This document shows, piece after piece, positions 34,003-42,071 of a stretch of DNA of 64,000 bases. Each line of letters starts with the position of its first letter. Position 1 is the stretch's first letter. The stretch is from positions 100,385 through 164,384 of the forward strand of contig JAKACZ010000004.1 in assembly GCA_021820965.1 (NCBI GenBank), written 5' to 3'. Below the pieces are notes generated by a model that did no database searches, was not told the origin of the DNA, and worked only from the letters and a program-made list of their open reading frames with translations. The position numbers were made by a program, and so were the translations under genes. This DNA is from Bacillota bacterium (GTDB lineage: Bacteria; Bacillota; Sulfobacillia; Sulfobacillales; Sulfobacillaceae).

Positions 34003-37000
34003 CAGTCAACGCGACCTCCCTTCATCGTCCGTTCCCGTTCGGAAGCTCTATGATCCGAGAGCCGAAGGATAGATTCCAAGCGAGCTAGTCCCCAGACGCC
34101 ATAGCGATACTTAAGCCTCTGATGGAGGCCGGCCCAATCCGTTCCGTCATATGTGTAGGCTAATGATTGTGGCCCTGGACCCGGTACAAGGGTGATCGGT
34201 TCCCCCAAAACCGGCGGCAAATCGGTTCGCAGTTCCTCATCCTTGGGGTCGACATGCGGGAAGAACGGCCGTCCCCATCCGTGATGAGTCCCCACCAGCC
34301 AAACCACGAGCTCAGGATCTGTTGCGTCTCGGAGGGATGGGTGGCGGACCGCGAGCCTGACTGAAAGAGCTTCATGGCGCCATTTGGGCGGGAGCCCGAC
34401 ACGATTACCGGATGCGTGAAATGCAAAGGCGGCGGACTTTGCCAGCACCAAATCCGGGTCGGGTCCCAGCGGATCGCCATAGGCCAACAAAGCTTGGAAC
34501 CGCGGATCCGCCTTCCCGATGTCGTGAAGGTAGCCAGCAATGGCCAAGTCCTGGGCTAACTTCTCCCCTAGCCCAGCAGCCTTCGCGAAGCCCTTCGCCA
34601 ATTGAGCCACGTCCGCAGAGTGCTGTTCAAGCTTCACGGCCACGCCCTGCATCGATCCGGTGACGTCATCTTCTGTGGAGATCTGAGGACCGTCCTCATC
34701 GACAGCGGCATCCTTCAGGCCAAATGGTGCAACGAATACAGCCCCTCTTGGAAGCCCACCACCATCGGAATGCCCGTAGAGGTCGGCGAATATCGTGACC
34801 CATTTCCGTGCCCGATCCAGGCTCTGCAAACGGTTCCGGATTTCGTCGGGAAGATCCAAACCAAGGATAGCGTCGCGCATATCGCGCCACTTACGCGTTT
34901 GGCTTACCGAGAGAAGCACGCTAAGACGGTCTAACTGTGGTGATGGTATGAGCCCAGGGCCAACGCGCACGGTGAAGTACTTGCCCGCAAAAGGTTCCGC
35001 GGCCTTGTCGGCTACGTCCACCACCGGTTCTTTACTGCTAGGATTCCAACCGAACTGGTCAACCCCTCCGTACTCTGCCGGTATAACAATGGTATCGCCG
35101 GGTCGAATGGCTGAGGGCTCCACCCAAGCCGATCGATCGTCATCTCCTGCCCACCGAAAGACTAGCTTCTTGGTGCCGTGATTACCTTCCGCAAGGCTCG
35201 GCGACTCTATTTCTGGTATGTCAGCAAGATTTTCCAAAGCATCGTCATCGATCTGTAGCCATCGCTGAATCGCCCAAGCCGGCAGCTGAATCGATTCGGC
35301 AGCGCGAGGAGGAACAATAGATAAAAGCCTCCGAACGTCGTTTTTCACTCGATCTGTTTGTGCGATGTCCTGCCGCCAAATAGCGGATACCGATGCAGGT
35401 TGCCTGTTCGGCCCGTGGAGATAGAAGTCGATCTCCGGATCAGGAAATGGAATAGGGGAAGTTTGTGACAGCAGATCCAGGTGACTAGGCAACAAAACAG
35501 GCGCGTTTTGTTTCGGTGAAAGGGCCTCTTCGGGCGGTACCAGCCGCTCGGCCATTGCCGACAAGGCCGCCAGGCCAAAGTCCACTGTCGGACTCTCCTC
35601 AACGGACGCCTCAGATTCCGCGAGTTGTCGCAAATACTCCCAGCATGCCGCGATAGCATCGCCGTATATGGGATCCGGAGTTGCGCCCTTGCCAACTTCC
35701 TCAGACGCCACGATTGCGCCGTAGCACGCGATGGCCCTCCCCCCACGGTTCAGCCTGCCGAATCGCTGGCGAAGGGAGTCTAGGGGAGCGGCGTCACTGA
35801 TCATGCCATCCACATCGATGTCCACCCCCGCTTCGAGGCATTGAGTAGCGACAATGATCAAAGGTTTTTGTCGATTGGACATCCCAGAGTCTTTGTTCTG
35901 CATGGTTCGAAGCGGTTCCAGTTTCATGGAGAGCTCGTCTCGGTCAATGGGTCTTGCCGGGCCAACCATGAGAATGACTTCGGCATTAGTGCCTAACCTT
36001 TGCTGCAAGCCGTCGAACACCGACCTCGCACGAGCAACGCGGTTTAATACTACGCCCAGGGACGGGTTTTTAATCCCGTTCTCCTGAAGAATTTTGAGGC
36101 CGCGGATGGCTTCAGCAATAATGGCTGAGATACGGTTGGCGCCCGCCTTCGGATCGTTTTGTGAGACTCTAACCTTTGGCGCGTCCGATTTGGCTGACGT
36201 CGCGGCCAGGACTAGACGCACGGGTTTGCGCGCATTCCATCGCCTAGCTAGAACCGGATTGTCGTAGTCTTCCCGTTCGAGCTTGAACGTGGGTGACAGA
36301 GATTCGCGGGGAGTCGCAGAAAGCACTGATACTCCCCAGGGACCCGCCGCTTGATGGTTCTCAACCCACGCAGGCCCACGATAGTGATTCACCCATTCTA
36401 GGGTTTGACGGAATGGTTCGGCCAAGTGTGCCTCATCGAGCAGTATGCGACAATCGGATCCTAGGAGGCCCGCCTGAACGGGTTTGGAACGATCGGAAAT
36501 ACCGTATCCTCGAAAGAGGAGGCGCGAACCCACTTGGTCCACGGTGGAGCACAAAATTGTCGGCTGTGTCGGTGTGCGGGCCCAATCGTCCTCCCGGGGC
36601 ACTCCGCCTCTCAGCCGGCGCGCAATAAGAGGCCTGCAATCGTACGATAAAAGTCGCAAGCGCTCCGATACCAACCGGCATATCGGGCGGCCCGCCGGGT
36701 CAAGAAGCCTGGATTCCAGCACGCGCGCCAATGTGAAGGCGTCATCCACAATGAGCCGGCGGTCCACGGTAAAAATAATGCGAGTTGGCGCGGACCGCCG
36801 CGGACCGAAATCAGCTTCCAACGCGAGATGAAATACGGCAATGATCATGGTGGCGGTCTTCCCCGATCCAGTCGGAAGACTCAGCACATCAGGCCATTCT
36901 CCGGTCTCTACAATCTGCTTGGCCAGTCTTTCTTGCCAGGGGAAGGGCGGGTGCGCAAAGATCTCTTGGAAAAAAACCGGGAAGTCATCAAGAGTCAGTT

Positions 37001-37013
37001 CTCTCCCGCTCAT
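34002..37013 (-). CDS. cas3: Cas3 helicase-nuclease with C-terminal HD domain
   Basis: Degrades target DNA after recruitment by the effector complex. The order of domains is reversed from ordinary Cas3: the SF2 helicase is first, with Walker A LPTGSGKTA (about residues 43-51), DEAH in LLDEAHLA (about 190) and QRFGRLNRGG (motif VI, near 420). The HD nuclease is last, with HSADVAQLAKGF (about 795) and LHDIGKADPRFQ (about 828). This order is characteristic of type I-G. At 1003 aa the length is normal. ATG 37013 overlaps the csb2 stop as ATGA, and its own stop overlaps the cas8 start. Confidence 0.95.
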   Translation of the reverse strand: MSGRELTLDDFPVFFQEIFAHPPFPWQERLAKQIVETGEWPDVLSLPTGSGKTATMIIAVFHLALEADFGPRRSAPTRIIFTVDRRLIVDDAFTLARVLESRLLDPAGRPICRLVSERLRLLSYDCRPLIARRLRGGVPREDDWARTPTQPTILCSTVDQVGSRLLFRGYGISDRSKPVQAGLLGSDCRILLDEAHLAEPFRQTLEWVNHYRGPAWVENHQAAGPWGVSVLSATPRESLSPTFKLEREDYDNPVLARRWNARKPVRLVLAATSAKSDAPKVRVSQNDPKAGANRISAIIAEAIRGLKILQENGIKNPSLGVVLNRVARARSVFDGLQQRLGTNAEVILMVGPARPIDRDELSMKLEPLRTMQNKDSGMSNRQKPLIIVATQCLEAGVDIDVDGMISDAAPLDSLRQRFGRLNRGGRAIACYGAIVASEEVGKGATPDPIYGDAIAACWEYLRQLAESEASVEESPTVDFGLAALSAMAERLVPPEEALSPKQNAPVLLPSHLDLLSQTSPIPFPDPEIDFYLHGPNRQPASVSAIWRQDIAQTDRVKNDVRRLLSIVPPRAAESIQLPAWAIQRWLQIDDDALENLADIPEIESPSLAEGNHGTKKLVFRWAGDDDRSAWVEPSAIRPGDTIVIPAEYGGVDQFGWNPSSKEPVVDVADKAAEPFAGKYFTVRVGPGLIPSPQLDRLSVLLSVSQTRKWRDMRDAILGLDLPDEIRNRLQSLDRARKWVTIFADLYGHSDGGGLPRGAVFVAPFGLKDAAVDEDGPQISTEDDVTGSMQGVAVKLEQHSADVAQLAKGFAKAAGLGEKLAQDLAIAGYLHDIGKADPRFQALLAYGDPLGPDPDLVLAKSAAFAFHASGNRVGLPPKWRHEALSVRLAVRHPSLRDATDPELVVWLVGTHHGWGRPFFPHVDPKDEELRTDLPPVLGEPITLVPGPGPQSLAYTYDGTDWAGLHQRLKYRYGVWGLARLESILRLSDHRASERERTMKGGRVD

Positions 37014-38521
37014 TGAACGGCCCTCCTCGGGATATCGTCAATTGGCAAGCAAAGTCCCATGCCCATGAAGCGCCCAGCGCCCAAAATAACGGGACCTTCT
37101 ACTGGCTGGGAGAACCGAACGACAATATGCGTCAACGGGCGACGGGCGAGATGAGGGGGTAGCTGCCAACGGGTCCACTCAGGTTCCTTACGTCCCGCCC
37201 GCGCAGGTGGAGCTCCCTCAATGGCCGAGTACACGCTCGGAATTACTGATGGGCGCGAAGCACCGGCCACTACGCTGTCGGGGTCAGGCAATCCAATGTA
37301 CCTGCAGGCCTCGACAATTTGCCCGACGATCTCCTGGTGACGGGCTTCACCCTGTTTCTTGGGGAATCGGTCCAACACGATCGGAGTCACGGTACCAAAC
37401 GTGGTGCCGCCGACCGTATAGCGGGAAGGATCCACCGAAGCGCGGCCAGGATATGAGGTGAGTACCAACTTGAACTCCTTCACGTTGCCGTGGAGCGGAA
37501 ACCTCATTGTTATAATCCTCCGGCCGTCCGCTTGGCGGTGGGAGAGTGCGCGCATGACTTTCAGAAAGACGGGGTCCTTTAAGATGGCGCTTCCTTGGGA
37601 AGGAACCAGACCCAGACCCAAAAGATGACCATCCGCATGGGGAAACCCGACAAATGCCAAAGGCACAATGGCCATGTGGGACCCTCGACCTGGTAGGCCG
37701 CCTTCTCCATGCCCGCTTATTTCTTCGGGGATTCGATTACCGAACCCGACGTCCCGGTACGCTGACATGATGAGTGAACGTAGTTCTTGCGCCACCAACG
37801 CATGGGCACGAAGATCAAAGATGCCCTCACCTGCGGATTCGAGTAAAAGCCAATCGGACCCAAAGCTTGGTCGCGGCTTTATCGGCCCGGCAAAGGCAGC
37901 TTCCACCTTAACTATGTCGCCTCGGCTCGGTCGCCGACCCGAATCGAATGCATCCCGCAGTTGGGCAAATCTTCCGGGGTAAATGCGCCGCTTAGGCATG
38001 TCGAGCCCGTCCAACTCGACCAGGTTATCGGCCAACATGAATCGGCACCGGGTTAAACTGGCCGAATGGCCAATATAAGAGGTGTCTGCTCCTAGGGACA
38101 TGAGAGCTGAATAGACGGCCTGGTTGCATAAAACTCCTGGCCAGATCAACCGGACGATGCTGCTCTCCGGTCGCACCGCCGGAAAGCGTCTCGGTTGGCG
38201 CCAACGCAGCATCGGCGACACCGTTTTTAATTTTCCCTTACTTCGCCTGCTCGTGAATGATGACGGATCATTGGGTGGAACATAACTGATTACCGATGTT
38301 CGAGGCTGCGCAGGCGAAGCCTGGATCATAGGCGGTGGTAATTGTTCAAGCCACTCCAATGCCTGAACTTCCGCGCTATTCTTACCGCGGTAGGCCCAGG
38401 TCGCGACTAAGGCGGAAAAAACTCTGTCCGGCTGTGGGGGCCATTCCGAAACCGAGCTTTCGGGACCCACGGCCGAATAGGACATGCCATTTAGGTACTC
38501 AATTTCTAACATCAGTGTCAT
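37010..38521 (-). CDS. csb2: Csb2 (Cas5-Cas6 fusion) of type I-G
   Basis: RAMP protein of 503 aa. The N-terminal Cas5-like half has the signature EWPPQPDRVFSALVATWAYR followed by ALEWLEQLPPP. The C-terminal Cas6-like half contains PEEISGH, a His-rich block (FVGFPHADGHLLGLGL) and the glycine-rich end FSQPVEGPVILGAGR with GMGLCLP. Csb2 should both cap the crRNA handle and cut the pre-crRNA. ATG 38521 overlaps the csb1 stop as ATGA. A partial paralogue of its C-terminal half is encoded at the end of this operon. Confidence 0.93.
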   Translation of the reverse strand: MTLMLEIEYLNGMSYSAVGPESSVSEWPPQPDRVFSALVATWAYRGKNSAEVQALEWLEQLPPPMIQASPAQPRTSVISYVPPNDPSSFTSRRSKGKLKTVSPMLRWRQPRRFPAVRPESSIVRLIWPGVLCNQAVYSALMSLGADTSYIGHSASLTRCRFMLADNLVELDGLDMPKRRIYPGRFAQLRDAFDSGRRPSRGDIVKVEAAFAGPIKPRPSFGSDWLLLESAGEGIFDLRAHALVAQELRSLIMSAYRDVGFGNRIPEEISGHGEGGLPGRGSHMAIVPLAFVGFPHADGHLLGLGLVPSQGSAILKDPVFLKVMRALSHRQADGRRIITMRFPLHGNVKEFKLVLTSYPGRASVDPSRYTVGGTTFGTVTPIVLDRFPKKQGEARHQEIVGQIVEACRYIGLPDPDSVVAGASRPSVIPSVYSAIEGAPPARAGRKEPEWTRWQLPPHLARRPLTHIVVRFSQPVEGPVILGAGRFMGMGLCLPIDDIPRRAVQ

Positions 38522-39741
38522 TGGTCGTCCGCCTCGCCGCCCTTGCCCGCCAGAGCCAATCTTTGACTCTGACGAACAATCTCCACCAGCTTTGACTGGG
38601 GGAATAACCGTATGGGTTCTGCCTGCAAATGAAATCCGCTTCCGAGGGCGGCTTCGTATGCGGCGTGGTAGAGGGAGAGGGCATTGTCTCGACCAACGGA
38701 CACTTCCTCCGTCGATCCATCCGGGTGCACCACTTCAAATGGCGCACGGCCTTCTGCCACCAAGTCACAGCGCGACCGAAGCGCGTATCCTTGAAGATCT
38801 TGTTCTAAAATCGCTAGAATGCCCAGAGAAGCTAGTAGGGCGCGCGCCGCTGAATCACGGGCGTCCGACCCGAAATGCAGTCTCCGAAGTCCCGCAAAGC
38901 TCAAAACAAACATGTGCTCGGCATAATCGCACGTGACCCCCAGCGGCTCAACCGATGGCGCAATGTTGCCATGGTTAATTTCCGATGGCCGAACTTTCTT
39001 GGCGTTCTTACCAGCGCGGTCCTGGTCGACATCCCATCCGGCGTCACTCTTATATACCTCGACACCTTTTAATACACCCAGAGGATCGATGCGGCTCCCC
39101 GTGCGGCGAGCCGCTGTTCGATACACGACCTCACTGGTCCGCGAGTTAACGTGTTTTTCCACCGGGACTCCGACAGCGACAATCTCGGACGTTAGGCATC
39201 GCGCGAATTTGGCCCCCATCCCCCCTCCTGCGCCGGTGGAATGCCAGGAGCCAAATAAGAGCGCGGTGGGCGAAACTTCCAAGATCGCTGAGGAATCCAC
39301 AGCACTTGCCGAGGCCAGTCGGACACCGAGGTCGCTCTGCATGAAAGGAGAAGAGTCTAGCAGGCTATCTCGAAAAATAGCATCGTACACACGATGAGGC
39401 GCATCTAGTGAAGTGATTTCCGGCACAACTCCCGGCAAGTCGGACTCCGTAAAGTCGACCACCAGGTAGGGCAACCGCAACAGCTCCTGTTGGGCAAGCC
39501 CAAGCAATGACTGCTCAAGGCGGTTGGCTTGCGATTGTACGCTGTCAAGCAGGACGCACCACACGTCATTGCCTTCGATGCGGCGGATCTCGTACACATG
39601 ACGAGGTGGCTCGCCGTTTTGTTCGCCGGGATAGGTGGGGGGGAAAATTTTATCCCCCTTCCCGCCGACCGGCTGAAGGTGTTGGCGCCGACGTAAAGCG
39701 GCATCCTCAACCACTGTAGACATCAACTCACTTAAATCCAC
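38518..39741 (-). CDS. csb1: Csb1 (Cas7-like backbone) of type I-G
   Basis: Backbone subunit that lines the crRNA. The N-terminus contains GDKIFPPTYPGE and WCVLLDSVQSQANRLEQSLL, which are hallmark Csb1/GSU0053 sequences, and LFGSWHSTGAGGGMGAKFAR is another conserved block. The start is GTG 39741, with GGGGGAG 7 bases upstream; ATG 39723 is possible but lacks spacing. It is the first gene of the effector operon and is driven by the minus-strand promoter at 39801-39829. Confidence 0.95.
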   Translation of the reverse strand: MDLSELMSTVVEDAALRRRQHLQPVGGKGDKIFPPTYPGEQNGEPPRHVYEIRRIEGNDVWCVLLDSVQSQANRLEQSLLGLAQQELLRLPYLVVDFTESDLPGVVPEITSLDAPHRVYDAIFRDSLLDSSPFMQSDLGVRLASASAVDSSAILEVSPTALLFGSWHSTGAGGGMGAKFARCLTSEIVAVGVPVEKHVNSRTSEVVYRTAARRTGSRIDPLGVLKGVEVYKSDAGWDVDQDRAGKNAKKVRPSEINHGNIAPSVEPLGVTCDYAEHMFVLSFAGLRRLHFGSDARDSAARALLASLGILAILEQDLQGYALRSRCDLVAEGRAPFEVVHPDGSTEEVSVGRDNALSLYHAAYEAALGSGFHLQAEPIRLFPQSKLVEIVRQSQRLALAGKGGEADDQ

Positions 39742-39800
39742 TTTAAACTCCCCCTTTTGTAACGTTGTTTCCTACAATTCCTCTTTATGGCAACCTGTTT

Positions 39801-39829
39801 ACTGTATTAGGAGTTTTGCCACTTGTCAA
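39801..39829 (-). promoter_or_regulatory. Promoter of the cas effector operon
   Basis: On the minus strand TTGACA (39824-39829, perfect -35) is 17 bases from TACAGT (39801-39806, a 4/6 -10). It directs csb1-csb2-cas3-cas8 and the extra gene. It overlaps the plus-strand promoter. Confidence 0.6.
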
Positions 39830-39844
39830 CCTTTAGCTTATAAT
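39816..39844 (+). promoter_or_regulatory. Promoter of cas4-cas1/cas2
   Basis: TTGCCA (39816-39821) and a perfect TATAAT (39839-39844) with a 17-base spacer. Transcription should start near 39851. The -35 lies inside the spacer of the minus-strand promoter. Confidence 0.65.
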
Positions 39845-39903
39845 TTGAAAACGCGAACCATCTATCATGGGAGGCGGGAACTACGTCAAAAGTACAAGAG
39901 CCG

Positions 39904-41568
39904 TTGTCTGGCGATGTCGGCCTGATTCCTGTTCGAATGTTGGCGGAATATGTGTATTGCGCCAGGCTAGCCTATCTTGAATGGATTCAGGGGGAATGGC
40001 AAGACAATGTTGACACCGTTGAAGGAGCAATTGTGCATCGACGTGTTGACCATGCATCCGGCTCGCTGCAAGAGCCCAACGAGGAATACCGTCAGATTGT
40101 TCAGTCGCGAGCCGTCCACATGACGTCAGGCTCGTTAGGACTGACCGCCGTCATGGATCTAGTGGAACAATCGGATCGGCGGGTAGTCCCCATCGAATAT
40201 AAGAAAGCCTTCTGTCCGGAAGCTGGACCATATAAGTCTGAGCAAATCCAGGTCGCTGCTCAGGCTCTCATTCTGCAGGACAATGCCTACCAAGTCGATC
40301 GAGCAGCCATTTATTACGCCGGTTCGCACCGTCGTGTGGACGTGCAAATTACCGATGATTTGATCAATGAAACACGCCAGGCGATCGAGGGGATCCGCAC
40401 ACTTTCCTCAGCCGAGACTCCCCCTGATGTTCTTACCGACAGTCCAAAGTGTCCGCGATGCTCCCTGGTAGGCATTTGTCTCCCCGATGAAACGAATCTC
40501 TTGCAGCTGCAAGAATCCGAGTCCATTACTGATGCGTCCAAGCCAAAAATGCGTCAGCTGATACCACCTTTGTACGTTGCCCATCCCCTGTATCTCACCC
40601 AGCCCGGTACCAGTCTTGGAAAGTCGGGAGGGAGGCTTCAGGTCAGAGACCGTAAGGTGGTATTGACTGAAGCCCGTATAAACGAAGTCGATCATGTCTC
40701 AATATTTGGAAACGTTCAGATATCGACTCAAGCCCTTCAAACCCTTATGGAGGCGGGAATCCCCGTCACATATTTCTCGGGAGGAGGCTGGTTTTACGGG
40801 TACAGCATCGGGGCACTGCATAAGAACGTGCTCTTGAGGAAAGCACAGTTCCATACAGCAGACGACCCCGCGCAGTCGCTGGCCATCGCCAGAGAAATCA
40901 TTTACGGAAAAATATCGAACAGCCGCACCATCTTGCGCCGTGACGCCCAACGACTGCCCGACGACGTTCTCGGCACTCTAAAGGCACTGGCGACAAAGGC
41001 ATTGCGAACGTCATCTTTGGCAGAATTGGTTGGAACGGAAGGGGCGGCAGCCCGTATCTACTTCCAACATTTCCCGCACCTGCTGAAGCGGGCTCTGCCG
41101 TTCGAATGGACTGGACGCAACCGCCGTCCTCCCAAGGATCCGGTTAACGCACTGCTGTCGCTTGGATATTCCTTGCTTACTAAACAAGTTACGATCATAT
41201 TGTACGCGATTGGTTTCGATCCCTTTATGGGCTTCTTGCATCAACCTAAATATGGGAAACCGGCTCTGGCTCTCGACCTGCTTGAAGAGTTCAGACCCCT
41301 GATTGTAGATTCCGTGGTCGTCACCACTATTAACACCGGTGAGCTCACGGAGAGCGATTTTATCATACGCAACGGCGCAGCAACTCTGACACAGAGTGGA
41401 CGACGCACATTCATAGAAGCATTTGAGCGACGGTTAGATACAGAAGTCACTCATCCTATATTTGGTTACCGAGTTAGTTACCGCCGCATCCTCGAGATCC
41501 AGGGACGTTTGCTGGGTCGGCTGTTGTTGGGCGAAATTGCCCAATACCCATCGTTTAGGACGAGATAG
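39904..41568 (+). CDS. cas4-cas1: Cas4-Cas1 fusion (adaptation)
   Basis: One 554-aa protein joining the two adaptation proteins, as usual in type I-G. Residues 1-205 are Cas4: EYVYCARLAYLEW contributes the first Cys, VPIEYKKA is the RecB-like nuclease motif, and CPRCSLVGIC (about 182-191) gives the other cluster Cys. Cas1 starts near residue 220: Glu in GTEGAAARIYFQHF (about 378), His in FLHQPKYGK (about 445) and acidic residues in LLEEFRPLIVD are the metal site. The only conventional in-frame start is TTG 39904; the good GGGAGGCGG lies 27 bases upstream, so initiation is uncertain. The stop is 2 bases before cas2. Confidence 0.95.
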   Translation: MSGDVGLIPVRMLAEYVYCARLAYLEWIQGEWQDNVDTVEGAIVHRRVDHASGSLQEPNEEYRQIVQSRAVHMTSGSLGLTAVMDLVEQSDRRVVPIEYKKAFCPEAGPYKSEQIQVAAQALILQDNAYQVDRAAIYYAGSHRRVDVQITDDLINETRQAIEGIRTLSSAETPPDVLTDSPKCPRCSLVGICLPDETNLLQLQESESITDASKPKMRQLIPPLYVAHPLYLTQPGTSLGKSGGRLQVRDRKVVLTEARINEVDHVSIFGNVQISTQALQTLMEAGIPVTYFSGGGWFYGYSIGALHKNVLLRKAQFHTADDPAQSLAIAREIIYGKISNSRTILRRDAQRLPDDVLGTLKALATKALRTSSLAELVGTEGAAARIYFQHFPHLLKRALPFEWTGRNRRPPKDPVNALLSLGYSLLTKQVTIILYAIGFDPFMGFLHQPKYGKPALALDLLEEFRPLIVDSVVVTTINTGELTESDFIIRNGAATLTQSGRRTFIEAFERRLDTEVTHPIFGYRVSYRRILEIQGRLLGRLLLGEIAQYPSFRTR

Positions 41569-41570
41569 CA

Positions 41571-41861
41571 ATGAAGAACGTATATATCGTATGCTACGAC
41601 ATAACCGACAGCACACGCTGGAAAATCATATTCCGCCTAATGAAAGGCTATGGCGATGCAGTTCAGCTATCAGTGTTTCGATGTGCTCTTACTCCGGAGT
41701 TGCATCTTCGCTTGGTTGACGACTTGAGGCACAGTATTAATGAAGACGAGGATAAGGTGCTAGTTATCGATCTGGGACCATTAGATGGCCGAGGGGACAA
41801 AGCCATGACGATCCTCGGTAAGCCAATCATGGACGTGCGCCGTGGTCCAATTATCTTATAG
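41571..41861 (+). CDS. cas2: Cas2
   Basis: Spacer-acquisition partner of Cas1. The 96-aa ferredoxin-like protein starts MKNVYIVCYDITDSTRWKII, with the conserved Asp in YDI, and continues KGYGDAVQLSVFRC. The gene directly follows cas4-cas1 and precedes the array leader. Confidence 0.95.
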   Translation: MKNVYIVCYDITDSTRWKIIFRLMKGYGDAVQLSVFRCALTPELHLRLVDDLRHSINEDEDKVLVIDLGPLDGRGDKAMTILGKPIMDVRRGPIIL

Positions 41862-42071
41862 GTGGTGTAAAATAGAGTGGGACGTTGACAATTGCGAGAG
41901 GTCACGCTGTGCGTCAGTTCTGGGAGTCTCTCGCATTATACTGGTCATGAGGGATAGGGATGTTTGAGAACCGCCACAGACGCGCAAGACGGTATGTATT
42001 CGCACACGTATCAATACCCGCTCGCGGTAGTGCATTGCAGACCAAGTGTCACAAGGTTCGCGAGGCGAGCG
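41862..42071 (+). promoter_or_regulatory. CRISPR leader
   Basis: The 210 bases between cas2 and the first repeat. It has a TATACT -10 candidate at 41937-41942 with only a weak -35, and an 8-bp inverted repeat (TGCGAGAG at 41893, CTCTCGCA at 41928) whose right arm overlaps the approach to the -10. This is the leader side because the repeat at the far end of the array is the degenerate one. Confidence 0.6.
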
